Below the pieces are notes generated by a model that saw only the letters and a program-made list of their open reading frames with translations, was not told where the DNA came from and did no database searches. A program made the translations under genes and the position numbers. A DNA stretch of 46,855 bases from an uncultured bacterium (lineage in GTDB: Bacteria; Actinomycetota; Coriobacteriia; Coriobacteriales; Coriobacteriaceae), in assembly GCA_905215445.1 (NCBI GenBank), contig CAJMPZ010000010.1, positions 1-46,855 on the forward strand. The letters are read 5' to 3'. This document shows, in pieces, positions 8,044 to 18,014 of this stretch (position 1 is its first letter; each line of letters opens with the position of its first letter).

Positions 8044-8068
8044 GGCGGGAAGGTTGTCACAACCCGCC
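8044..8068 (-). terminator. Terminator of the DegV gene
   Basis: GGCGGG (8044-8049) pairs with CCCGCC (8063-8068), with further pairing GGTTGT/ACAACC inside. On the minus strand the hairpin is followed by GCTTTTGC. It lies about 40 bp beyond the degV stop. Confidence 0.65.
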
Positions 8069-8105
8069 CGTCGCCGAGGCAATAGAAATCGATAGACGCC
8101 AGGCC

Positions 8106-8960
8106 TTACGCCTTAAGCGTGAGCACCGCACCGAAGGCGGTCGGGCCGCAATGGCTCGAGATGACACCGCCAACCTGAGTCCAGGTAATATCCTTAAAGC
8201 CCAGGTCATGCGCATAGACCTCCATGTCGTCGCGCAGCTCCTGGGAAAGGCCCACCGAATACGCCAGGCCAATGTGCGAGTAGTCGATCTCGCCCTTGGC
8301 AACCATGTGGTCAATAAAGGCGCGGGCGCACTTGAGCATAGAGCCGCGGAACTTCTTAGTCGCCACGAACTTGCCGCCCGTCACCTCAATGCAGGGCTTA
8401 ATCTTGAGCAGATGGGCGCCTAGGAACGCGACGTTGGACAAGCGACCGCCCGCCTTAAGGAAGGCAAGGTCCGTAGGAACAAAGCCCAACAGCACGCGGT
8501 CCATGACGGAGTTCGTAAATGCAAAGATCTCGTCGACGGTGGCATCGGGGTGAGCCTCGATGTATTTGGCGGTCTCGACGACAACGAGCGACTGGCCCAC
8601 CGAGACAAAGCGCGTGTCCATGGAGAACACGTAGTCGCGCCCCTGGGCCGCAATCTTTGAGGACTGATGCGAGCAGGTCGTGGCCTCGGAATACGCGAGA
8701 TGCAGAATAGTCGCGTCGGGCTGCTCGGCGTGAATGCGGTCGTACACACGGGAGAAATCTGCCGGTGCGCAGCCACTGGTCTTGGGCATCACGCCAAACT
8801 CGTTGCAGCGCGAATAAATCTCGAGCGGATCGATCGAGCCGTCCTCGACGGTCTCGTCACCAATCGTGACATGCATGGGCACGCGCACGATGCCGTAGCG
8901 TTCGCAGAGCTCTGGCGTCACATCCGAACCAGATTCAACCACGATTACGTACTTGCCCAT
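8106..8960 (-). CDS. DegV family fatty-acid-binding protein
   Basis: 284 aa. The opening YVIVVESGSDVTPELCE, the PKTSGCAPADF loop, AYSEATTCSHQSSKIAA, the CARAF region and the C-terminal SHCGPTAFGAVL all fit the DegV (FakB) fold, which binds a fatty acid in a tunnel between two domains. In Firmicutes FakB hands fatty acid to the kinase FakA; no fakA is in the window. The frame extends to 9071, but the family start and the run of non-DegV residues upstream favour the ATG at 8960; its ribosome-binding site is weak. Which lipid it carries is unknown. Confidence 0.85.
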   Translation of the reverse strand: MGKYVIVVESGSDVTPELCERYGIVRVPMHVTIGDETVEDGSIDPLEIYSRCNEFGVMPKTSGCAPADFSRVYDRIHAEQPDATILHLAYSEATTCSHQSSKIAAQGRDYVFSMDTRFVSVGQSLVVVETAKYIEAHPDATVDEIFAFTNSVMDRVLLGFVPTDLAFLKAGGRLSNVAFLGAHLLKIKPCIEVTGGKFVATKKFRGSMLKCARAFIDHMVAKGEIDYSHIGLAYSVGLSQELRDDMEVYAHDLGFKDITWTQVGGVISSHCGPTAFGAVLTLKA

Positions 8961-9045
8961 TCTTATCACGACCCATCTCGACATTGGTTTTTCAATACAT
9001 GGCACGCGCCGCCGCACTGTTGCACAACGGCGTCCAAGCGCCAAA

Positions 9046-9084
9046 GAGACGCCGTCCCTTGCACATAACAAAGGACAGCGTCTC
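9046..9084 (-). terminator. Terminator after the sucrose operon
   Basis: GAGACGCCGTCCCTT (9046-9060) pairs with AAAGGACAGCGTCTC (9070-9084) with two mismatches. On the minus strand it is followed by TTTGG. It is about 150 bp past the stop of the last GH32 gene and upstream of degV. Confidence 0.65.
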
Positions 9085-9236
9085 CCTGGAAAACTCCGTG
9101 CTTGGCTGAGATTTTACACGGTTTATAAATGAGTGTTACTTATCCCGCAAACGGTAGCTATACGCGATAAACGGTAGTTCGCTGCGGCAACTGCAACACA
9201 TTCCGCCCAGCAAGTCCAATCGTGCCTCACGCATGG

Positions 9237-10685
9237 TTAATGCGCGAGGCGGTAGAAATCCATCGACGCCGCACTCTCGGCATGCAACCCCATCGCCGGA
9301 ACCGCCGGCGAATAGGTACGGCTCGTAAGTGCCGCCTCGCCGCCATTTGCAAAAATCTCGACCATCGTAGTGTCCGAAAGCACGCGCAGGTCGCGAAGCT
9401 CGCTGAGCTCGATCGACCTCTGGTCGCGCCCATAGCCTTCGTCACCCATGTCGAGGGTAAGCATCCCGTCTGCATAGCGCACAAAGACACCCTTGCGGAT
9501 TTCGAGCTCGACCATCTTGGCGCCCTCACAGGAAACCACAACATCAAACAGGCGGCCCGGCTCCTCAACGGTTTCACCGCCTGTCGCGCGAACGCAGTCG
9601 CCGCGCATCCTCTCAATCTCGTGCGCCGGCTGCTGGCAGAGCTTACCATCGCGCATGCTCAGCTCTCGCGGCACCGTCAACGCGCACTGCCACCCGCGCG
9701 CCACCGTCGGGTTTTCTGCCGTCGCGTCGGGGCAACCCGACCATCCGATCATCAAACGCCGGCCTGCAGCATCCTCAAAGGACTGCGGAGCATAGAAATC
9801 AAAACCGGCATCGACCATCGGGGGCATGCCCTGCCCGACGATTTTAAAGCTCGGCGCCTCCCAATCGGCCTCGATGGAGAACCACACGCACTGATGCGGA
9901 TTGCGGTAACGCCATCCATCGGCAGGCACACCCTGCGGACAGCAAACGAGAATAAGCTCACCATCGAGCTCGAACAGATCGGGGCACTCCCACATAAAGC
10001 CAAACTTCTCGCCCAGCTCAATACGCGTCGCATAGTTCCAGTCCTCTAGATCGCGCGAGGTATAGACAAGCACGCAGCCGCGATCGTCTTTCGTACGAGC
10101 GCCCAGAACCATGTAGTAGATACCGTCGTGCTCAAGGATCTTGGGGTCGCGCACGTGCGTACCGATATCGTCGGGGTAATCGACCGGTCCAACAGCTATG
10201 CACTTCTCGCCCAATTCGTCGGGATTCTCGGCAACCATATGAATCTGGTTTTGCTCACGACCCGTCAACACGTAGTCGTAATCATCGCGGTCAAAATGCT
10301 TGACGTTGCCGGTATAGAAGTAGTGAATCTTGCCATCGCGTACAAAGGCAGAACCAGAATACGCTCCGTTCGAATCCAAATCGGAATCGGGGAACAGCAC
10401 GGAGCCATGATTCTCGTACGTCACAAAATCCTTTGTCGTCAGATGGTTCCAAAGCACTGGACCGCCATGCGCAGCATCGAACGGATCGTATTGATGATAG
10501 ATGTGATACGTATCACCAATCTGAACCAAACCGTTGGGGTCGTTGAGCCAGCCAAGCTCAGGCTCCACATGGAACAGGAGCCTATCGGGGTCGGACGCGA
10601 TGCGACCAGCCGTCTCATCCTGTCCGGCACGCCACTGCTCATAGTCCGCGCGTGTCACCTTATTTTTTTGATTAAACATCGCCAT
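9237..10685 (-). CDS. GH32 sucrose(-6-phosphate) hydrolase
   Basis: 482 aa, a five-bladed beta-propeller glycosidase with a C-terminal beta-sandwich. The three catalytic motifs are intact: nucleophile in WLNDPNG (D49), transition-state stabiliser in VRDP (D180) and acid/base in WECPD (E233). Next to a sucrose-type PTS permease the likely reaction is hydrolysis of intracellular sucrose-6-phosphate to glucose-6-phosphate and fructose; plain invertase or fructosidase activity cannot be excluded. No signal peptide, so cytoplasmic. The start is either ATG 10685 or 10679; AGAAAG lies just upstream. Last gene of the operon, about 95 nt after the EIIBC gene, with a hairpin in the gap. Confidence 0.88.
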   Translation of the reverse strand: MAMFNQKNKVTRADYEQWRAGQDETAGRIASDPDRLLFHVEPELGWLNDPNGLVQIGDTYHIYHQYDPFDAAHGGPVLWNHLTTKDFVTYENHGSVLFPDSDLDSNGAYSGSAFVRDGKIHYFYTGNVKHFDRDDYDYVLTGREQNQIHMVAENPDELGEKCIAVGPVDYPDDIGTHVRDPKILEHDGIYYMVLGARTKDDRGCVLVYTSRDLEDWNYATRIELGEKFGFMWECPDLFELDGELILVCCPQGVPADGWRYRNPHQCVWFSIEADWEAPSFKIVGQGMPPMVDAGFDFYAPQSFEDAAGRRLMIGWSGCPDATAENPTVARGWQCALTVPRELSMRDGKLCQQPAHEIERMRGDCVRATGGETVEEPGRLFDVVVSCEGAKMVELEIRKGVFVRYADGMLTLDMGDEGYGRDQRSIELSELRDLRVLSDTTMVEIFANGGEAALTSRTYSPAVPAMGLHAESAASMDFYRLAH

Positions 10686-10702
10686 TGACTTTCTCGTCTA
10701 TA

Positions 10703-10742
10703 GGGAAGGACGCTCGACTCGCACGAGCCGAGCGCCCTTCCT
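10703..10742 (-). promoter_or_regulatory. Intercistronic hairpin between EIIBC and GH32 genes
   Basis: Forward GGAAGGACGCTCG pairs with CGAGCGCCCTTCC, one mismatch, with an inner CTCG/CGAG pair. On the minus strand it stands between the EIIBC stop and the GH32 ribosome-binding site and has no T-run, so mRNA processing or stability control is more likely than termination. Confidence 0.5.
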
Positions 10743-10780
10743 CAAATGGACTTATCCGCACATTACGCTGAACGGCTCAA

Positions 10781-12232
10781 CTAGAAGCTGACATCGAAGC
10801 CAGCACCAGCGCCCTCTTCATCGGTGGTCGGAACGCCCTTTGCCTTGTTGTAGGCAAAGATCAAGACGATCGGCACGATAAAGGCGATGAGATTACCAGC
10901 CACATACCACACGAGAGTCTCGGGCGTAACGATGAGCAGGCCAAGCACACCGGTCAGACCCTGACCGATGGCGCGCACCTCAAAGAACTTCACGAAGGCA
11001 CCGCCGCAGCCTGCACCGATGCATGCGCAGATGAACGGAATGATCGAATAGCGCATGTTTGCAGCGAAGATAGCGGGCTCGGAGATACCGACCAGCGTCG
11101 GAATAAAGGACGACATGCAGATGTTGCGCTCTTTGGAGTGCTTCTTGTGAATGAGGTACATGCCGATGGCGCCGCCGCCCTGGGCGATGATGGAGACCGA
11201 CCAGATGGCCTGGATGTAGTTGAAGCCAGTCGTGGCAACGAGGTTTGCCTCGATACCCTGGATGAACTGATGCGTACCGGTAACGACGAGCGGCTGCAGG
11301 AACGCGGCGAAGACAAAGGCACCAAAGACGCCCATCCTGTTGTACAGGACATCGATTACGCCAGCGAGGACGTCGCCGATCAGGTTGCCGAGCGGGCCGA
11401 ACACGGTGAACAGGGCAACGTTAGCAAGAATCAGGGTAACGGTCGGGACAAAGACAAACGAGACGACCTCGGGGATGTACTTCTGGGCAATCTTTTCGAC
11501 CTTGGCCATAAACCAGGCAGTCAGGATTGCAGGGAACACGCCGCCCTGGAAAGCAACCATGGGGATGGAGAGCGGACCGAAGTTCCAGTACTCAGCACCC
11601 GTCGGGTCCATAACGAACGTGTTACGGTTCATAAGACTCGGGTGAACCATGACGATACCGACGAGGATGCCCAGGATCGGGTTGCCGCCAAAACGCTTGA
11701 CCGCGCTATACATAACCAGGACAGGCAGGTAGTCAAAGGTGGTGGCGATAATGGCAAAGAAGCTTGCGAGGTTCTTGAGGAACTCGCTGTGATCGGCGAG
11801 GCTGCCCTCCATGCCGAAGAGGCCGTTGGCAACGATCAGCGACTTAAGGCCGATGATGATTGCAGCGCCGACGAAGGCGGGAATGATGGGGATAAAGATG
11901 TCCGAGAATACCTTGAGGACCGAGAAGAACTTGCCCTTCTTGTCCGCCTCGGCGCCCTTGACCTCGGAAGCGCTGATCTCCTTAACGCCCGTCAGAGCCA
12001 TAAACTTATCGTAAACCTTGTTGACGGTACCGGTACCGAAGATGATCATGAGCTGGCCGCTGTTGTACAGCACGCCCTTGACGCCATCGATGTTCTCGAG
12101 CTCGGCCTTGTTGTATTTGCTCGTATCCTTGAGCACCAGACGCAGACGGGTCACGCAATGCGTGGCGCCCTCGATGTTCTCCAGTCCGCCGACGTTGTCG
12201 ACGACTTGCTGGGACACTGCCTTGTAGTCCAT
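10781..12232 (-). CDS. scrA: PTS sucrose-type EIIBC component
   Basis: 483 aa. The N-terminal EIIB domain (about 1-90) has the phosphorylated Cys in ATHCVTRLRL. A membrane EIIC domain of about 10 helices follows, including the GISEPAIFAANMR loop typical of the glucose-sucrose-trehalose superfamily. It would import and phosphorylate sucrose or a related fructoside at C6 of the glucose unit. There is no EIIA domain, so a separate EIIA is needed. GAGAGG just before the ATG at 12232 sets the start. Lies between two GH32 genes in one operon under the LacI-type repressor. A trehalose or other disaccharide substrate is less likely given the GH32 partners. Confidence 0.87.
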   Translation of the reverse strand: MDYKAVSQQVVDNVGGLENIEGATHCVTRLRLVLKDTSKYNKAELENIDGVKGVLYNSGQLMIIFGTGTVNKVYDKFMALTGVKEISASEVKGAEADKKGKFFSVLKVFSDIFIPIIPAFVGAAIIIGLKSLIVANGLFGMEGSLADHSEFLKNLASFFAIIATTFDYLPVLVMYSAVKRFGGNPILGILVGIVMVHPSLMNRNTFVMDPTGAEYWNFGPLSIPMVAFQGGVFPAILTAWFMAKVEKIAQKYIPEVVSFVFVPTVTLILANVALFTVFGPLGNLIGDVLAGVIDVLYNRMGVFGAFVFAAFLQPLVVTGTHQFIQGIEANLVATTGFNYIQAIWSVSIIAQGGGAIGMYLIHKKHSKERNICMSSFIPTLVGISEPAIFAANMRYSIIPFICACIGAGCGGAFVKFFEVRAIGQGLTGVLGLLIVTPETLVWYVAGNLIAFIVPIVLIFAYNKAKGVPTTDEEGAGAGFDVSF

Positions 12233-12277
12233 GTTCCTCTCCATTCCTTTTCTAAATCATAAAACGGTTCGTTGCCG

Positions 12278-13660
12278 CTACAGAGACGCGATCGTTGCGT
12301 TTGCGCACTTGAGCGCACCGTCGGTGACGGTAAGCGCCACACCCTGGCCCTGCTTGTTGCAGAAGCGAGCGTTGAGCGCAACATCATCGACAAAGATGGT
12401 CGCGATATCGTCGTCAACGACCAGGCGCACATGATGAGTGCCCTCGCCCTTAAAGAACAACGGACGCTCGAGGCCCATGTTGTTGACCTGGAACCACGGG
12501 TACTGGGGAGCCGGCGTGAACTCGAGCTTGCCCTCGCGCAGGTTGGCGCGGAACTCATAGGCAAGACCGGTCTCGGCGTCCTCGGCGAACTTGACCGAGA
12601 AGCCGGCAGCGTTACCGCCGAGCTCAATGTCGGTATCGAGCAAGTAGGTGGAGCCGGCGTCTGCAGACAAAACCTGCTCGACCTTGCCCGACTCGCAGGA
12701 GAGCTCGAAGGCTTCGACAGCCTTGCCCTCGCCAAAGGCGCCGAGCATGCTGTCGGGAAGCTTGGTGCCGAGCGTTCCGTCGGCACGCTGAACGATCTCG
12801 AGGGGCATGAAGGTACCACCCCACAGGTAAGAGCTGGGGTCGTCGCCCTCGTCACGCGTAGGAACCCAACCAAAGAGAACGCGACGCTCGCCATCGAATG
12901 CGGTGCGAGCGGCGTAGTACGCGCGGCCGTCGAAGGAGTCGTCAGCGGGGGTAATCCAAGGACCGTTGATGGACTTGGACATGCGGTAACGGGTCTTGTT
13001 GCCGTCGCTGTACTCGGAAAAGACGAGGTACCACCAGTCGCCCATCTTAAAGAGATCAGGCATCTCAAACATGGTGTACAGGCCTGGGTTCCACCAGTCG
13101 CCCTGGAACTCCCAGTTGGTCAGATCCTTGGAGGTGAACTTGACCAGGCGGCCGGTCATCAGACGCTTGTCCTCGCCCACACGCGTGCCGAGGATGAGCA
13201 TGTACTCTTCGTTCTCCTCATCCCAAAGCACAAAGGGATCGCGCCAGTTGCGGTCATCGTAACCCTCCTGGGGCGGAAGCAGCGTCTCGGCGATGTTCTT
13301 CTCCCACTTGACGGCGTCGTCGCTCGTTGCGTGAAGAAGAACCTGCTTCATCAAACGTGCGCGGACCTTATCGCGATTGCAACCAGTGTAGAGCGCATGG
13401 TACTTGTCGCCCACCTTAAACACCGTGCCGGCATAAATGTACTGGTCGACTTCCTCGTCGCCGCCGCGCTCAAGGCTCTCGCCAAAGTCCTTGTAGTTGA
13501 CGAAATCCTTGGTCGTAGCGAGTGCCCAGCCAAACGGCTCTCCGAAAGGTTCGGGGTTACGCGTGTCACGCTGATGATAGAGATAGAACGTGCCGTCCTC
13601 GCCGTACGGCATGATGTCGCCTACCCAAATTCCCTCAGGCTGGTAATACACCTTGTGCAT
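12278..13660 (-). CDS. GH32-like glycosidase with variant nucleophile motif
   Basis: 460 aa, propeller plus C-terminal beta-sandwich (TFMPLEIV and the later region). Instead of WMNDPNG the first motif reads IWVGDIMPYGEDG (candidate nucleophile D15); NWRDPF (D141) and MFEMPDLF (E199) provide the other two acidic residues. It begins only about 14 residues before the nucleophile, so no N-terminal extension or signal peptide. It is the first gene of the operon, directly behind the operator/promoter. A fructan or fructo-oligosaccharide hydrolase is probable; exact substrate unknown. The ATG at 13660 follows AAGGAAG; the frame extends to 13678. Confidence 0.82.
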   Translation of the reverse strand: MHKVYYQPEGIWVGDIMPYGEDGTFYLYHQRDTRNPEPFGEPFGWALATTKDFVNYKDFGESLERGGDEEVDQYIYAGTVFKVGDKYHALYTGCNRDKVRARLMKQVLLHATSDDAVKWEKNIAETLLPPQEGYDDRNWRDPFVLWDEENEEYMLILGTRVGEDKRLMTGRLVKFTSKDLTNWEFQGDWWNPGLYTMFEMPDLFKMGDWWYLVFSEYSDGNKTRYRMSKSINGPWITPADDSFDGRAYYAARTAFDGERRVLFGWVPTRDEGDDPSSYLWGGTFMPLEIVQRADGTLGTKLPDSMLGAFGEGKAVEAFELSCESGKVEQVLSADAGSTYLLDTDIELGGNAAGFSVKFAEDAETGLAYEFRANLREGKLEFTPAPQYPWFQVNNMGLERPLFFKGEGTHHVRLVVDDDIATIFVDDVALNARFCNKQGQGVALTVTDGALKCANATIASL

Positions 13661-13702
13661 CCGAGACTTCCTTTCCACGACATACTAACTCGGTACAATG
13701 GC

Positions 13703-13731
13703 AAGATATGTCAATCGTTTTCATATGTCAA
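13703..13731 (-). promoter_or_regulatory. Promoter of the sucrose operon
   Basis: On the minus strand TTGACA (forward 13726-13731) and TATCTT (forward 13703-13708) are exactly 17 bp apart. Operator O1 fills the spacer and O2 covers the -35 box, a classical repression layout. Confidence 0.75.
13709..13723. promoter_or_regulatory. LacI-family operator O1
   Basis: TGTCAATCGTTTTCA, a near-palindrome centred on CG, in the promoter spacer. It matches O2, O3 and O4 at the shared positions TGTCAAACGTTTTCA. Confidence 0.75.
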
Positions 13732-13740
13732 ACGTTTTCA
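13726..13740. promoter_or_regulatory. LacI-family operator O2
   Basis: TGTCAAACGTTTTCA, 17 bp from O1, overlapping the -35 element of the sucrose operon promoter. Confidence 0.75.
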
Positions 13741-13772
13741 TATCAATACGTCTTTTCGCAGTTCCAGTCGTC

Positions 13773-13787
13773 GGTAAACGGTTGACA
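13773..13787. promoter_or_regulatory. LacI-family operator O3
   Basis: GGTAAACGGTTGACA, the same motif in the opposite orientation, 47 bp from O2 and 56 bp from the repressor gene's stop. The distance would allow looping with O1/O2. Confidence 0.6.
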
Positions 13788-13843
13788 TATGCCGGCGAAC
13801 GGTCATCGGAGGCGTTTGAGGAATTCTTTTGGCACAGGATGAA

Positions 13844-14854
13844 CTACGCGGTTTTGCCCTCAATGAGTTCAACGGGGAGCTTGATATTCGATTCGGGATT
13901 ATCGCCGTTAATAAGAGCGATGATGGATTGCGCCGCGAGCTCTCCGATGCGATCGATATCTTGACGTACGGTTGTTAAGTCAGGCATAAACGTCATAGTT
14001 CGGCGGGCACCATCCGCGCCCACGACCTTAATATCGTCTGGAGCGCTCAAGCCGCGCTGCTTCATCACGTTGAGACAGATGGCCGCCATCGTATCGTCTC
14101 CCGCAAAGATGCCGTCAATATCGGGGTTCTCATCGAGGATCTTCGCAACGACCGCGCCCTTTTCGTCGTCGGGCTTAACGAACTCAACCTCACGGACAAG
14201 CGCGGACAAACCGGCCTGCTCAACAACATCGAGGTAGGCATCGGTACGCTTATTGGCGGGCATGCGCATGCGGCTATTGCTGCGCAGGCACAGGATACGC
14301 CTGCAGCCGTCATCAATCAGACGGCGCGTGGCGAGCTCGCCAATGCCATAGCTGTCACTTGCAATCTGGACAGAGCCCTCGCCAAGATCGCAGTCGATGC
14401 CAACCAGGCTCAAGCCCATCTCGGCATATGCCTCGGCACCGATATTGAGGGAGTTGACGATGACGCCGTCGACCATATTGCGGCGGAGCATGTCAATATA
14501 GGAACGCTCAAGATCGGGTCGATTGGCACTGTTGCACAGCAACATCTTAAAGCCGTTTTCCGCTAACGTGCGCTCGACCGCCTGCACAACCTGAGCATGG
14601 AACGGGCTGCTCACAAAGGGAACGATCATGCCGATAAGGTTCAGACGGCCGTTGAGCATGGCACGGGCGATATCGTTGGGCGTATAGTTGATGCGCTCCA
14701 TCGCGGCATGGACCTTATCGCGGGTCTCTTGGCTAATATAGCCGCGATTATTAAGCACGCGAGATACCGTAGTAGGCGAAACCCCCGCCACCGCTGCAAC
14801 TTCCTTGATGCCAGGCTTAGCAGAATCCTTAGAACGAGCGCCCTCGCGAGCCAT
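13844..14854 (-). CDS. scrR: LacI-family repressor of the sucrose operon
   Basis: 336 aa. The N-terminal helix-turn-helix reads IKEVAAVAGVSPTTVSRVLN followed by the hinge region INYTPNDIARAMLNGR, then a periplasmic-binding-protein-like ligand domain with the typical end DIDRIGELAAQSIIALI. It probably represses the adjacent GH32-EIIBC-GH32 operon and itself, relieved by a phosphorylated sugar. The ATG at 14854 follows GGGAGGG; the frame extends to 14875 but those codons are ribosome-binding-site sequence. Four matching operators flank it (13709, 13726, 13773, 14875). The gene symbol follows context rather than a distinctive sequence feature. Confidence 0.85.
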   Translation of the reverse strand: MAREGARSKDSAKPGIKEVAAVAGVSPTTVSRVLNNRGYISQETRDKVHAAMERINYTPNDIARAMLNGRLNLIGMIVPFVSSPFHAQVVQAVERTLAENGFKMLLCNSANRPDLERSYIDMLRRNMVDGVIVNSLNIGAEAYAEMGLSLVGIDCDLGEGSVQIASDSYGIGELATRRLIDDGCRRILCLRSNSRMRMPANKRTDAYLDVVEQAGLSALVREVEFVKPDDEKGAVVAKILDENPDIDGIFAGDDTMAAICLNVMKQRGLSAPDDIKVVGADGARRTMTFMPDLTTVRQDIDRIGELAAQSIIALINGDNPESNIKLPVELIEGKTA

Positions 14855-14874
14855 AGCACCCTCCCCCATCAACA

Positions 14875-14889
14875 TGTCATACGTTTACA
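14875..14889. promoter_or_regulatory. LacI-family operator O4 upstream of scrR
   Basis: TGTCATACGTTTACA, 21 bp upstream of the scrR start. A minus-strand TATGCT box (forward 14899-14904) is next to it, consistent with autorepression. Confidence 0.65.
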
Positions 14890-15003
14890 TACGAACAAAG
14901 CATACCCCAACAACAGCGGGAAGACGGTAACGGCACAAGTAAGTAGACGACTCATCCAAATAATTAGGAGAGTTCCGCCTAAAGGGTGACTACACAGGAC
15001 CCC

Positions 15004-15133
15004 CGCCGGGCCGCTTTGGGTTACTTTCCAAAACATTTCCGCAGGACGCAAAGGGCTCCGCCGCGCGAAGCGCGCAGCGGAGCCCTTTGCATGTCCGAGG
15101 ACGTTTTGGAAAGTAACCCAAAGCGGCCCGGCG
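15004..15133 (+). repeat. Nested palindromic element, copy B
   Basis: Perfect 31-bp outer stem (15004-15034 with 15103-15133) and perfect 14-bp inner stem (15048-15061 with 15077-15090). The cap is CGCGC-GAA-GCGCG (15062-15074... central GAA at 15067-15069) followed by unpaired CA. Internal loops read ATTTCCGCAGGAC and ATGTCCGAGGAC. It lies 22 bp after the stop of the glycyl-radical gene and before scrR, all on the minus strand. The rest of 14890-15155 holds no gene. Confidence 0.88.
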
Positions 15134-15155
15134 ATCCTGCGGGAGTTAAACCCCT

Positions 15156-15407
15156 TTAGAACTTGTCGTGGAAGGTACGCGAAATGACCTCGTCCTGCTG
15201 CTCCTTGGTGAGCGTGTGGAAGTTCACGGCATAGCCGGAAACGCGGATGGTCAGCTGCGGGTACTTCTCGGGGTGAGCCTGAGCATCGAGCAACGTCTCA
15301 CGGTTGAAGACGTTGATGTTCAGGTGATGGCCACCCTTCTCGGCGTAAGCGTCGAGCATGTGGACCAGGTTATCGGCCTGAGTCTCGGAAACTTCAGAAA
15401 CCTTCAT
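15156..15407 (-). CDS. Separate glycyl-radical domain of pyruvate formate-lyase
   Basis: 83 aa. The sequence from GGHHLNINVFNRETLLDA to TIRVSGYAVNF and then SRTFHDKF aligns with the last 75 or so residues of full-length PFL; the radical-bearing Gly is G58 in RVSGYAV. It resembles GrcA/YfiD, but lacks YfiD's N-terminal extension. Because the large PFL polypeptide upstream stops before this domain, this small protein is probably an essential subunit rather than a repair spare. The start has AAGGAG 7 nt upstream. The gap to pflB is 85 nt and the frames differ, so readthrough cannot join them. Confidence 0.9.
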   Translation of the reverse strand: MKVSEVSETQADNLVHMLDAYAEKGGHHLNINVFNRETLLDAQAHPEKYPQLTIRVSGYAVNFHTLTKEQQDEVISRTFHDKF

Positions 15408-15492
15408 AATGTGTCTCCTTCGATCGATAGGCGCCGGCCGAAACCGGCGCGCTAATCAGTAATCGTTATTGTTAGTATAGCACTAACAATAG
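15408..15492 (-). promoter_or_regulatory. Two hairpins between the halves of PFL
   Basis: Just after the pflB stop, TATTGTTAG and CTAACAATA form a 9-bp stem (about 15464-15488). Nearer the small gene, CGCCGG and CCGGCG form a GC-rich stem (about 15431-15449). Neither has a terminator T-run. They could stabilise or process the mRNA and set the subunit ratio. Confidence 0.55.
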
Positions 15493-17544
<2,052 letters not shown>

Positions 17545-17938
17545 TGTGTAACCACGCTCCTAGTTACGTGTAATGCGGCGCTCTCTCACACCGCTGCTTA
17601 TTGAATTCTTGAATTATCGGCTTGCACTACCGGCTTCTTCCGTTCTTCACCACACATTGGTACAGGGAAAAACGTTTGTCCACCTTGGAACTGCAACCCA
17701 AAACCCAAGATTTCACCCGTCTGAGAAGGATAACATAGCCACCCCCTTCATCAGGGCTGTTATATGTTTCTTTTTTTATACCATTAGGGCGTTTTTAACA
17801 AATCCGCAGGAAATACGAGTACGAACAACTACCGTTCACCGATTTGTTTGGTATTTTTCCTTGCCTTTGTACGACGTTCACTCTAGCTGTTATGCCAGCT
17901 TTAGCAGGGTAAAGTGCCCCAGAGACCCCACAGAAACT
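17545..17938 (-). promoter_or_regulatory. Long AT-rich upstream region of pflB
   Basis: No gene in about 390 bp. A candidate minus-strand promoter is TTGTTA (forward 17796-17801) with TATAAA (forward 17775-17780), 15 bp apart, which would give a leader of about 220 nt. I see no convincing FNR or Rex palindrome. Confidence 0.4.
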
Positions 17939-17976
17939 ACAGGGCGGCCACGGGATTTCCCCCGGGGCCGCCCTGT
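17939..17976 (-). terminator. Terminator of the KDG permease gene
   Basis: ACAGGGCGGCC (17939-17949) pairs perfectly with GGCCGCCCTGT (17966-17976). On the minus strand it is followed by AGTTTCT. It lies about 40 bp past the permease stop. Confidence 0.65.
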
Positions 17977-18014
17977 GGCATGGCTAGTTATTTAGCTTTG
18001 ATTGCCGCTTGGCA

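Noticed and set aside
10360..10380. TTCGAATCC string resembling a tRNA T-arm
   Set aside because: It lies within the GH32 coding sequence and has no cloverleaf around it; no tRNA is found in the window.
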